Source: Corynespora cassiicola (Eukaryota > Ascomycota > Dothideomycetes > Pleosporales > Corynesporascaceae). From it: DNA of 64,000 nucleotides. The stretch is from assembly GCA_022059125.1 (NCBI GenBank), contig JAEUWY010000002.1, positions 4,898,001 to 4,962,000 on the forward strand. The letters run 5' to 3'. Made by a program: the position numbers and the translations under genes. A model generated the notes under the pieces. It was not told the origin of the DNA. It saw only the letters and a list, made by a program, of their open reading frames with translations, and searched no databases. Below are positions 37,548 to 48,313 of this stretch, piece after piece; position 1 is the stretch's first letter; the number at the start of each line of letters is the position of its first letter.

Positions 37548-38663
37548 ATGAGCTCTCCCTACAACGAAGACAAGAACCAGCCGTCTGAACAAGCTCAAGA
37601 TCTGGAATACCAAATGAAGTTCAGTGGAGCTTCTGCCGGAGAGAATTCTGAATGCAAGCACAATGAGGCAGATCTCAGGGACGCATTGGAGAAACTCCAA
37701 AACACGTTGGATCATTACAGGAACAATAGCTCGTCGCATCCGATTCAAAATGATGGAACCAATCTGACTGATCCCGATGAATACCTGGATATCTTACGAG
37801 AACACACGCTCGAATATGAAGATTGGGTCCCTAATGCGAACAACCAAATTCGACACACGGTCCAACAGATTGCCAGCTCCCCGCTTCCAGAGATGCCAGG
37901 AGAAATTGCAGAAAAGTTTGAAGATTTTTTCCGGGATGTCATAGAAATGTCTTCGGATCCGGAAGAAACCATAGGCGAGGAAATCCAGGAATCCTCGGGT
38001 GGACCTATGGACATGGAACAGCCGACGCGGTCAATACAGAGATTACCCGCCAGTCTCAACGACGTCGGATTGTACCTCAAACAGGACTTCGGCAAAGCTT
38101 CAAACGTTGAGTATGTTCATACAAGGCCTCCATCAGGGACCTTTTTCATTTTTTTCTTCAAATGTAATCATCTAACGTCTACTAGGTCCGACTATTATAG
38201 CCGTCCCAAAGACCATCCTCCAGGATCGATTATTGATTGGAAGACAGCACCATGGCTATGTCTGGCCTGTTTGCTCATGAAAAGGGTCACTATAAACCAA
38301 CCCACCACTCCAGCCTCTAGCACATCGGACCAATGGACATGCAAGCATAACGGATGCACACAAGTTTATAATCCGGCACATGGGAGAGGGTATAGTGATT
38401 TTATCCTTAGAGTTCCCAATCGTGCAATAAGCCAACAGAAAAAAGCCGGGTTTTTAATAGTAAAAAAGGAGAATGCGACGAGATGGATTTGTAAAAAATG
38501 TACAGGATTGATTGTTGACAAATCAGGAAGAAGGTATCTCCACTTGTGCTGGAATCATAAAGACCGTTTTCAATGCGTCAAATGCGAAGTGTTCAGTAGA
38601 ACAGATAAAAGCTTGCATATTGTAACAAACAAAGAAACAGATAATTTGGAGTGGTTTTGCTAG
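37548..38663 (+). CDS. Unknown protein with C-terminal Cys-rich zinc-binding-like region
   Basis: A 371-codon frame is open throughout. It very probably contains a 75-nt intron at 38111-38185: GTATGT donor, ATCTAAC branch, CTAG acceptor, and a Phe-rich encoded stretch. Splicing gives 346 residues. The intron is a multiple of three and stop-free, so both forms are readable. The N-terminal half is acidic and helical (EADLRDALEKLQNTLDHY) with no known domain. From residue ~230 there are CxxC pairs: LCLAC, CKHNGC, CKKC, CWNHK and CVKC, consistent with two or more zinc sites. It might be a nucleic-acid or protein-binding protein; I do not recognise the family. No signal peptide. Base composition is like neighbouring genes. 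Confidence 0.65.
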   Translation: MSSPYNEDKNQPSEQAQDLEYQMKFSGASAGENSECKHNEADLRDALEKLQNTLDHYRNNSSSHPIQNDGTNLTDPDEYLDILREHTLEYEDWVPNANNQIRHTVQQIASSPLPEMPGEIAEKFEDFFRDVIEMSSDPEETIGEEIQESSGGPMDMEQPTRSIQRLPASLNDVGLYLKQDFGKASNVEYVHTRPPSGTFFIFFFKCNHLTSTRSDYYSRPKDHPPGSIIDWKTAPWLCLACLLMKRVTINQPTTPASSTSDQWTCKHNGCTQVYNPAHGRGYSDFILRVPNRAISQQKKAGFLIVKKENATRWICKKCTGLIVDKSGRRYLHLCWNHKDRFQCVKCEVFSRTDKSLHIVTNKETDNLEWFC

Positions 38664-39715
38664 ATATAATTCAATATCTTATTTTTTTTTTTGACACAGG
38701 CAGAATCGATAGAAGTGGCAGTGCCTGAACTAATACCAAAGATGCGTAGGGAGTCCGTGGAGCCTATTAATTATAAACAAGCAAGATGTTAAGAATGCCG
38801 AGAATGCCCCCTTTACTTATCTTGAATATTAAGGCATTGAGGCTAGACAGAAGGTAATTTCCCTTATAACATAGACTATGAATCGCGTTCTCTTTCCCAT
38901 AACAATTCACTATCGTAATTCTATTTATTGCACCTATCATGACTCATATATTCCGAAGCGCTCCACAGGATTCGAGGAACAGGTAGAAAAAAATCACCAT
39001 GGCTTTGCCTTGGCTGTACAAAAAGCAATACATCTATATCTAATCATTTAGATCACCTCGAATAATCCACTGCACTGTTGAGATATTCAAGTAGAATAGG
39101 CCGAATCGCACCTGGAACAGGGTCCCAAATCGCACACAAACACACAGGGGCTACCCCTAACTATTAAGATATGGATACTCTGGGCACGTCCAAGTCTATC
39201 ATCCAGAACTTATTAAAAGGTCTATTTGATGCCTCCTAGAACTTCAGGAATTCTATCTGGCATTTGTGTTGGCAACAAATTCAAAAAAATCTTTATTATG
39301 GATGTTTACATTTTGATAAAAAACAAAAAGGGCTAAAGGCGTCAATGATTACGAGACTTCTGAGGAAGTAATCTGGATCATTTGGAGCCAGGTCTCCACG
39401 ATGGCAAAGAATTGGGTGTAGCCATTTCGATTGTGATAGAGCTAGATAATAAATATTTGATAAATTCCACCCAACTACAGCTAATTTCCTAGCATGGATT
39501 TGAGGTAGAGCTAGCACTCCGACCTAAACCGAACCTCCAAACCCAAGAGACTCGGAATGATGGACAATAAGCGAATGAAAGACACGGATGGATGATCTAC
39601 ACTCACTTATTGAAGAGCGTAGTGTATACACACAACCCATGGATTGGATTACAAAATTTTGTCGCTCACGATAAGAAACTTGGAGGTAACGTGCATTCAA
39701 AGGAATGTAGGTGAG
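38664..39715. other. Intergenic, nothing recognised
   Basis: About 1 kb between the 3' ends of two converging genes. Moderately AT-rich, with a T-run after 38,680. Short minus-strand frames at 39,296-39,517 do not resemble a protein family. It holds the 3' flanks of both neighbours. Confidence 0.5.
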
Positions 39716-41738
39716 TCAAGTTTGACTGGGCTTGGCGTTTGGCGAACCCGATTCAGCTTCCTCCTCGTCACGATACCTCTCAGCTGACCAATCCATACTC
39801 GGCCTCAATCGGGGCGCTTGGGTGAATAGAAGATCCATGTCTTCGAGGCTACGACGGCTTGTTTCTGGGTAAAATAGCCCTGTATGATTTAGCTCACGAA
39901 CGAAAGGCGGAGCAGCTTACTTACAAATTATCACAGCCGAGGCGATGTTGGTGCTCATAAAGATGAAATGTGTCTTTGAGCCTATGTGGTCAATTCCAAC
40001 AGGCCAGGTCTGCGAGGCTATAATTGAACCTATGGAAGATCCCGATGCTGAAATGTTTAGACCCCGCGCTCGAAAATTAGTAGGGAAAATCTGGACACAA
40101 TCAGCTCTCCCCTCCCCCAAACTCACACAATGACTCGCACTTGCCTCTGAGCCATAAACCCAAGCAGCTGGACCAAACCCAATTGAGAACCCAAAGGTGT
40201 AGATAAAGATGAGTAAAATACACACGTAGTTGGCACTGCGATTCATGTTGTCGGGGTATGCGATGGGGAGAGCGCCATTTAGCTTGCTTGTTGTGAGCCA
40301 CAATGTACAAAGGGTTTAACAAACGACTCACCATCAGCGCAATGCTCATGATCAAGCATGACACCAACAACGTCACTCTCCTTCCATACCGATCGACCAG
40401 CCATGTGTCAAGAAGTGTACACCAAATCTTCAGAGTGGTTTCGATTCCACCAATCATCAGCGCCATTTTGCGCTCGATACCAAGATTCATGAGAATTGTC
40501 GGCAGGTAGTATTTCATGGATGTATTCCCACACATTTGTGCCATGAACTGGAGAAGAGAAGCTCTCCAAAGCCGGTTGAATAGAGGACGATTCGTGAACA
40601 AAACGGTCCAGCTTTGCGAGGTTGCCAGCCTACGCTTTTGGGCATCCTCTTCAATTCCCCGTAATTCATCCACCACGATCACGTCGGTGGGCTCCGCCGC
40701 TCTGAGCCAGGCCAAACTCTGTTTTGCCTCTTCAATGTGGCCATTTTCCACCAACCAGCGTGGCCCGCGTTTTGTCAGTATCAATAGCCAACTTTCAAGG
40801 TGGCATACTCACGTTTCTGGACAAAAGATGACCCCAACCAGAAAAAGTGATTCTGGAACAAACTGAAGAGACATGCACAATCTCCAGCCAAAATAGTCAC
40901 CCTGGGGTCCTCCCCAGTGACTCACGCCGTATCCGACCCTTGTTTCTGTCTTAGATACCTGAATGAGTACGATGCGTGCGACTCACCAAAATGCAATTGC
41001 TAACCCTACAACCAGCCCGACGTGATTGAGAACAACATATCTCCCACGATGTCTTGCCGGTGACACTTCGCTATATCATGGTTAAAAAGAGCCAGAGCCG
41101 CGTCAAGCCAACTTCACCTTTGATAGAGAGGAACAGAGGTGGATACAGTGGCAAGGCCGAATCCGCATATGATTCTGCCGACGATCATCATGGCAATCCC
41201 GATCTGACCTCTCGCTCCTGCTTGAATAGCGGCACCAACACTAGTGGTGAGTACACCAGCTGCGGCCGCTTTCTTTCGGCCTAATCTGTCAGCCAGGGGG
41301 TGCGCGACAAAAAGGTAACTGATCCATGTTCCAAGATAGTATATGGACGTGATCAGCCCAGTCATGGCCTTGGACGGCTCGTGCAGTGCCTTGATAAAGC
41401 CCGGGTGAACGTAAATCGTGGCCATGATGCCGATGTTGTATCTGGGCATTCAGCAGAAGAAAACCATCAAGTGGCGTAAAGTCTTACCCCCACGCAAGCG
41501 ATGCGAGGCCGAAGAAGAGGCTCACAGCCAGCAGCCGAAATGATGCCAGTCTCGGGAGAGGGGCACTCGATATAACCGAAGGCTGTGCCATCTCTTCAGA
41601 GTCGCGAGAGAGAGGAGTGTATCGGTGATGGTTATCAGAGGATGACGCTGTTGCAGATGTCAGCTGGGTCACAAGGGGATGAATTCTCGGCTATAAGAAA
41701 GGCTCACATTGCAGTGGCTCCTCGGTCGAGCTTGCCAT
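39716..41738 (-). CDS. MFS sugar porter with nine exons and one abnormal acceptor
   Basis: Exons on the minus strand: 41738-41708, 41647-41488, 41441-41118, 41070-40987, 40938-40813, 40764-40332, 40282-40145, 40090-39925, 39879-39716. They close in frame to 541 residues with twelve-TM sugar-porter features: GYNIGIMATIYVHPGF in TM1, DRLGRKK, YQSEVSP-RHRGRYVVLNH, PET-PRWL, DRYGRR, then FYPETSRRSLEDMDLLF at the end. It should sit in the plasma membrane and import a hexose or related sugar; the substrate cannot be read. Two splice oddities: intron 5 (40812-40765) has a proper GTGAGT donor and CTGAC branch but ends CGCGG, not AG; intron 7 (40144-40091) is a GC-AG intron (GCAAGT) of 54 nt. If the GG acceptor is not used, the product would be truncated. 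Confidence 0.85.
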
Positions 41739-42917
41739 GGTTGGCTTGCAGCAGATCTTTTTCTTCAATCACGTGTTCAATGAGCTCTTGCAAGCTCACC
41801 TACCAAGTACCTAGGTACCTAGGTACCTAGGTGGGTGCTCAGGTATGTCCTCCGGTGTGCAAGACTAATGCAATATGGGGTTGGCTTTCTTAGCATAAAG
41901 AGTAGCTATTCTTATCTCTCAAGGGGCTCTGCGTAGCATGTCAGCCTGAACTTGTCCGTTCATCAGCCACAGTTTATTGACTGGAAATATAAAACGATTA
42001 CATTGGTGGCAAAGGTTGTGTGCAAGTGCCTCAACGGCTGGGAGAAGCCTCAACAAGTCAACGCTCCGGGTCGGCGCTCTTCGCAACTCCGGGCAATGGA
42101 TGTATCGAGAGGCGAAGGCTACCGACAAAATCCACCCAGGACTATTGTTTCATGCGGCTGCAAATGCTCAAAGGGAGCCCACCTGGAGACATGACCAGAA
42201 GCTGTAGAGGAGCAATGGAACGACCATTCGGAGCGGAAGAACCGAGGGCCGTGGCGCCAAGAACCACTTGTTCCCATCCAGGACCCTTTCCACAATGCTG
42301 ATCTCGGGAGGTATGCAAGTACGCGGCGACGTCTACCTAGGTGGGCGTGCTGGGCAGCCACCTGACCTCAGTGGCAAGGAAGATGAGCGGCCAGGACCCA
42401 GGCTAAATGCGAATGCCGGGCGCCATGCCGAGCGGGGAGACAGGGCACTCTCGCAAGCGGACCGGTTCCGGATGTGGCGCCAGGCCTATCCCGAGCCTCG
42501 ATTAATCTATCCTGTGACTTATTTGTGCCCCCTGCCCTTGCCATTTCATCTAAACTCTGGATTCTCCTATCAACCTTTATATCCGGGGCACGGCCTTCAT
42601 AAGGCTACATCGGCGACCGTCTGTCTTGTATTCATTGTGCGCCGTTGCGCCGTTGCGCCGTTCATCTACTGATATCATCGGAATGGAGCCGCCGCACGGG
42701 TGTGCCAGGCGTGTCCGGGGGCTCAAAGGTGCGCCCTGCGCCAACCTTTGGCTCTTCCCCTGCAATTGCAACTTGGTTTCGCTCTTTCCCGTTGACATGT
42801 AGACAAAACCGAGTTGCCTGTACATCCAAGATCCATCGCCCCGACTTTTCCAGCGCGGATCGCGTTCATTATAATCTCGAAGCCCTGTAACTACATGACA
42901 ACCCATTTCAATTCGCA
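41739..42917. promoter_or_regulatory. Divergent promoter region of two MFS transporter genes
   Basis: 1.18 kb between two head-to-head transporter genes. It contains the TACCTAGG repeat at 41801-41833, three tandem GCGCCGTTG copies at about 42639-42663, and pyrimidine-rich DNA before 42918. No credible coding frame was found. Head-to-head order allows shared control but does not prove it. Confidence 0.5.
41801..41833. repeat. TACCTAGG palindromic tandem repeat
   Basis: The 8-mer TACCTAGG recurs about three times in series with a degenerate first copy. Each unit is self-complementary with its neighbour, so the array can form a small hairpin. Similar repeats are common in intergenic DNA of many Pezizomycotina; function is unknown. 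Confidence 0.8.
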
Positions 42918-44644
42918 ATGCTAGCACAACGGATGCACAAGGACGACGAAATGGGCCTACTTGACGGTGAGCACCCTCAATTGACGTCTCCTCCACCATA
43001 CTGATTCCAAAAGCAGACGGACGCGATGAAAAGAGAATTTCTTTCGATACTGCATTGATTGAAGACGACGGCTCGTGGAAAAACCTTCCGCACAAGAAAC
43101 AGATATTCTTACTTTCATTGTGTCGCCTATCAACCCCCCTTTCCAACGCATGTCTGCTCCCGTACCTGTACTACCTGGTCAAGTCGGTTCTGTCCGATCC
43201 AGACCATCCATCGGCACCACAGGAAATATCTCGCTTGACTGGACTCCTCGTGGCAGCCTATCCTTTGGGCCAGATGATGACCAGCATGCTTTGGGGTCGA
43301 GTTTCGGACACGTACGGGCGCAAGCCCGCCATCTTGGTTGGACTCGCCGTCAGTGTGATTTCCAATCTGGCATTTGGGTTCTCCAGAACCATCGCCATGC
43401 TTTTCTTCTGGAGAGTACTGGCAGGAATGGCAAATGGCATTTTGGGAGTGATGAGAACAATGACGGCAGAGATTGTCAGAGAAAGAAAATTTCAGACCAG
43501 AGCATTCCTCGCGCCGCCACTGGTTTTCAATTCTGGAAGAGTTGCTGCGTTGGCCATTGGGGGGTGTCTTGCGGACCCCGTCGAGAACATGCCATTCCTC
43601 TTCGGACCTTCGGGCATATTCAATGTGTCCAATAACCCTGATGGTGTAGTCTGGACACTTGAGTACCCATATGCTCTACCGGCACTGTTCAATGGGACGG
43701 TTTTGGCGATTTGCTTGGTGTGTGCCGTGCTGTGGCTACGTGAGAGCCTCCCGTCAAGGCGAGGCCGTTGGGATCTCGGTCTGGCAATTGGTTGTTATCT
43801 TTCAGAATTGTTCCAAGAAAAGTTTCTCCGCAAGAAAAATTCCGGATATACTGCGGTGCAAGCAGAAGAAAGCGATGATAACATTCCCGAAGGCTCGATC
43901 TCTACCACGATATCTCCTGTCAAACAACCCACCCCGTTCCCCTTTTCCAAGATCTGGACCAGACCTCTTATCAAAGCCCTAGTGGCTTTTGCTCTACTAC
44001 CACTGCATAACTCGACATTTCTTCACATCTTGCCCGTTTTCCTTTCCATGCCTGCATCTCCAAACCCTGATTCAACGGTTCTCCGCTTTAGAGGTGGTCT
44101 TGGTCTAGCTTCGCCCACTGTCGGCCTCTACCTCGCGGCTTTTGGAATATGTGGCATATTTCTCCAATTGTTCATATACCCTCGGCTCCAGAAACGAATA
44201 GGTACTCTAGGAGCTTTCAGGGCTGCCAACGCTGTGTTCCCCATCACCTATACTTTCGCGCCCTACCTCTCCCTTCTATCTGGACATGCAACGGCGAAAT
44301 GGATAGCGATGGCCGCGATACTCTTCACACAAGTGATGGCGAGAACAATGGCGATACCCAGCACGGTCATTTTGCTTACCGAGGCCGCACCGCGAAGAAG
44401 CGTCCTGGGTACTGTTCATGGGGCCGGCAACACGCTGAGTGCCATGGCAAGTGCATTAGGACCAGTGATTGGAGGATACATTTTGGCGCGCGGGATGGAG
44501 ATTGGCATGGTAGGCATCGTCTGGTGGAGTTGGCTGTGTCTGATTGCACTCGTGGCTCTAGCATGGAGCTTTGTGTTGAGAATAGCCGACTTCGACGACG
44601 ACGACGACGACAAGAAGGGTGCTGTAGTGCGTCTGGTGGAATAG
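42918..44644 (+). CDS. MFS transporter, DHA1-like (ZIF/YCR023C type)
   Basis: Exon 1 (42918-42966) joins exon 2 (43017-44644) over a 50-nt intron with GTGAGC donor and AAAGCAG acceptor, giving 558 residues; without this exon the long frame would have to start at TTG. About twelve membrane segments, with loop motif GRVSDTYGRKPAILVG between TM2 and TM3 and RVLAGMANGILGVMRTM in TM4. A long central loop (about residues 270-330) carries the charged KKNSGYTAVQAEESDD stretch. The last residues are a run of Asp followed by Lys-Lys. Families of this type move drugs, metal chelates or small organic compounds by proton antiport; the substrate is unknown. It diverges from the sugar porter at 41738. Two further in-frame ATG codons at 42933 and 42951 could also serve as start. 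Confidence 0.85.
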
Positions 44645-44843
44645 AGAGGATAGGGAAAATATCAAAAGTACTTGGAAGAAATGAAAAAAAAAAATCGATG
44701 GGTAGGATTCTTGATGGGTACTCCAACGCTATCCTCTCTCTTCTTCGACTTCCCCAGCGTAGGCCGCCAGATGTGTAGCCCTGAGGGCCCGATATAGACA
44801 GGTACATAATGTAAGCATTATCGTGCCAATTTGCTGATCGATT

Positions 44844-45935
44844 TCAGCTCCTTTCCAAGACACCTAGAGCTAACCGGATAAGTGTAGCTATCATCCAGTC
44901 CCACAAACACGTGCCTTGCAAAATGATGTGAAGGCATTGTAGCAGAAACTTGAGAATAGAATCGAAATCTTCATCGATCAAACCACACGACCGTAAGATG
45001 GGTGCGATTGCGAGAAGTGGGAAAACACACATGACGGTCATGTGACTGAGTCCTCCGACAACGCCCTGTCCGAGCAGTAAGTCATTAGCAACTCGGTATG
45101 GTGGGTTCACAAACCTGGGGTATCTGTAGCAATGGATTGGCGCCGAGTAGAGCCATCTGAAGCACAGTGACCCCGTACACTATCCGTCCAGACCAACCGG
45201 AGGACCTGTAGAAAATCGAGCATAGTATTGCATTGTAAGCCAAGTCATTGACGATAATTATCGCTATCCGGAATTAAGGGCCATCAGAGGCAGGGTGCGT
45301 GTTCAGATAGCGTTCCAGAATCGCGCAAGCACCGGTCACAAATGTGGTTAAGCGCAGTGAAGGAAAAAGCCAAGCAGCGGAAACATGACGTAAAAAAGCA
45401 AAGACGAAGAGGAAGAATGGTAGTGAAGCTTTATTGGCAAAAATGGGCATCTTGGCTGGAATACTGAGAGCTGCAGCGATTCGACGGATTGATATGATGA
45501 TATCGGGGTGAGCGAGACGTGGATGCAGAGTAGCGGGCTGGTGGATGTTGATGACGAAGTTTCCCATGCCAAAATGCCCCGAAACAAATATTTATATACT
45601 TCGACCATGCCTTCCACTCGCATGTTTCTATCAGTGGCAGAACTGCCGTCATTAAATGCCTTTTGGGAAGGCTCAATGCTGTAGCGGACTCGGATACTAA
45701 CTTTGCCGGGCAACTGCATATGGTCTACCACTACACCCAATTGTAGACCGTGAGAAATCATTGTCAGACTTCGGGAAACCAGGACTGTTACTGTCTGGTC
45801 TGCAGTGTCTGACGGAAAAACATGGCAAACCCAGAGGGCCAAGGTAGCGACTGTAGTGTCTCCAGCAACGACCCCCATCATGATTACTGACGATTTGCTC
45901 TTGCAAAAGCTGACATGGCGCAATTGATAGCATTT
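44844..45935 (-). pseudogene. Broken multi-TM protein locus (unrecognised)
   Basis: The minus strand holds several hydrophobic coding blocks. The first is an ATG near 45880 with THE-VATLALWVCHVF-like segments. A second block around 45,560-45,290 (LPFFLFVFAFLRHVSAAWLF) ends HPASDGP then TAA, yet the same frame continues past the stop with AIIIVNDLAYNAILCSIFYR and MALLGANPLLQIPQ. After a likely intron (donor GTTTGT, acceptor GGACAG) comes GGLSHMTVMCVFPLLAIAPI to a stop at 44844. The in-frame TAA at about 45274-45276 argues for a decayed gene, although an unseen short intron could remove it. I cannot name the family; it looks like a five- to seven-TM membrane protein. Limits are approximate. Confidence 0.35.
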
Positions 45936-46322
45936 CTGGGCTGCCAAAAGTTGAACAAGAATTCCCAACTAGCTATTAACTTGGATTCCTTTGTTGACAT
46001 TTCCCCGTGTGCAAGTTGCGTGAAGCAAAGGGAAAGCTCTAGGGCCGTTGAGGTTTGCATGTCAAGCAATTCATTTTCTCTTTTGGTCGAGGATGATCAA
46101 AAGACCATCATACATTTATCTGTAAATTATGATAAAAGCAAGTATAGCCAACCTGTGGGGAGAGAAGAGCTGGAAGTGAGCGAGAGTTGAAGGGTTGCCT
46201 ACTGATTTAGCTGAGGACCTAGAAGGTCCTTGACCTGCCATCAAATCATCATTCTGAAAACACTGACACTTCGTATTCATAGAATATGTGTGATTGTTTC
46301 TAGTCAGCTCATTCAGGTTTCT

Positions 46323-47630
46323 TTACTTTTCCAATTTATCAGCATGCGCGCTGCAAAGTTTGCCTTCGCGCCAAACACCTCGGATGTTAAGAGTCGTGTC
46401 GATATCCTCCAGCGGGTTGCCCTCGACGAGCAACAAATCCGCGTTAAGTCCCTCAGCCAGCCTGCCACGGTCTGAGAATTTGAAGCGCCGGGCCACTACA
46501 CTTGTTGCGGAGCGTAGCGCTTCCTCGGGTGTCATGCCGACCTTGTGCACAAAGACGTAGAGCTCATGATGAACGGAAAGCCCAAAGGCCGTGCCAACGG
46601 CGGGTCCCGCAGCATCGCTGCCACTGTAGAGTGTCAGCAGTAAGAAATCTAGACGCGGGCGCAACACTTACCAGAGAATGTCGATGCCAGCTTTCTTCAG
46701 CATCCTCACACTTTCGTAGGCATATTCGGCCTTGCCTCTATTCGCCGAGAAAGACATGCAGTTGCACAAATTGCTAATCTCCTTGTCGCCAATCAGGCCC
46801 CTCACGCGCTCATCGTGAGCGAAGCGCTCCTGCAGCTCCTTTCCTTCAGCCGTCAGACTCCCGATCGCGGCCAATGTCGGGTTTAGCCAGGCATTGTTGC
46901 GTTTGTACGCGTCAACAAGCTCCTGCGTGGGGGGCTGGTCGCAAATCGTGTGCGTCAGGCCGTTCACGCCAGCTTCCAGCACCTCGAGCGTGTCCTGCAG
47001 ACACAGCGCATGCGCGACGGTCAAGTATCCCCGCTTGCTTGATTCCTCGATGATGATCTTCTGGAGCTCGACGGTCGGCTTATTTAGTTGCCACCCCATG
47101 CAGGTACCGCTCTCATGCATTAACTTGATGTAGTCGGGCTGCATCTCGCTTTTCGTCCACTCCAGATATTCAACAACGTTCTCTCTGTTGGATAGTTTTG
47201 GCCATTTGGCAATCTCAGCCAGCGTCTCCTCGCTTTTATCATGCGCAGTAATGACTGGGATCGGCCAGCCATTCTCGATTGTCGCTGCTTGGCCCGCTGT
47301 CTTGTACGATGCAGTATCAGGCTCTTGCGTCTGCTTCCTGAGCTTCTTGACATTTGCCAGCTCATTGTGCATCTCGCACACAGTAGTGACGCCAAAACGT
47401 AATGCTTGTGGGAGAGCAATTGGATTTGCCATGTCAGCATGAATATGGCAGTCGATGAACCCTGGAAGCAACGTGTGTCCTGGTTTGGAATACGTCTGAA
47501 CAGATGCTTTTGGGATTTCTGAAATAGGTCCCACTGCCTTGATCCTTCCATCTTGAATGAAGACGTAGCCATCCGATATCACATCTTCGCCGGTGAAGAC
47601 CCGAACATCTCGAATAATGAATGATTCCAT
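46323..47630 (-). CDS. Metal-dependent amidohydrolase (imidazolonepropionase-like)
   Basis: Exons 47630-46672 and 46623-46323, joined over a 48-nt GTAAGT...ACAG intron, encode 419 residues, usual for the family. The TIM-barrel metal site is complete: GFIDCHIHADM (His62, His64), IKLMHESGT with Lys169 that would be carboxylated, VAHAL (His207), LTHTI (His227), and CGSDAAG with Asp323 spanning the splice junction. N- and C-terminal strands (RVFTGEDVISDGYVFIQDGR; LNADLLLVEGNPLEDID) form the usual beta-sandwich. Enzymes of this clade hydrolyse C-N bonds in dipeptides, cyclic imides or imidazolones. The substrate cannot be read. No signal peptide, so cytosolic. It shares orientation with the PPR-like gene behind it, but there is no sign of common function. 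Confidence 0.9.
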
Positions 47631-48313
47631 ATCTCAAAATAGGTCAAAGGGTGTTCAAGTTATAGTTAATCGTTTTCAGATCCGTAATGGGCTATGAGGA
47701 GTGTATGCGAGAGGGTACGGATGGTGGAGTTCTTATAGTCAGCGGCGCCGGCACTCCTCCACATAGTGTCCGCGCCGACCCGAACCGTACCGTATGGCCA
47801 GTAACGCCTCTGGCTTTGAATGGGCTAACATTAGGTCCCGAAAATAGATGTAATCCGAAAAGTTCAAGACATCGGGCCCCGACCAACCTGCAAGATGCAA
47901 ATCAACGACAGGAATTTATCAAAAGCGACACATTAAACCACGACTTGCAATGTACTAGTAGGTCTAATGTAGAAATAGAGCACAAGTCGAATAATTAGGC
48001 TCTAAATTCTTCGATATCGAGATGAGCAGCTGGCTTTTGTGCGCCGGATCGTCGGGTGGAGAGCCGAGTGTGTTTAATCGAAGCATAGCCCACGCTCGAC
48101 CAGTCGAATTGTTCAAAAAACAGACTACTTTACTTTGGAATAGTCATTTAGTCAAATTTTGTGAACAGCATCTATACAGTAGTATCGTACTATAGTTGTG
48201 TGAGCAAGCAGCCTCGTTACACAAGTGGTCCAGGGAGGGGCCGCGCAAAAAAACGGCGCGATGTTCGGTATTATTTGCGAATGATACATATATGTACAAT
48301 AGAATACAAGGAT
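47631..48313. other. Intergenic, nothing recognised
   Basis: 0.68 kb upstream of the amidohydrolase and downstream of the PPR-like gene. Two facing frames at 47,687-47,998 do not resemble a protein family. Confidence 0.5.

Noticed and set aside
43055..43057. TTG start for the MFS transporter
   Set aside because: A phase-correct 49-nt exon with ATG at 42918 and good splice sites explains the 5' end.
42577..43146. 189-codon minus-strand frame upstream of the MFS gene
   Set aside because: Overlaps the MFS first exon and promoter; no recognisable domain.
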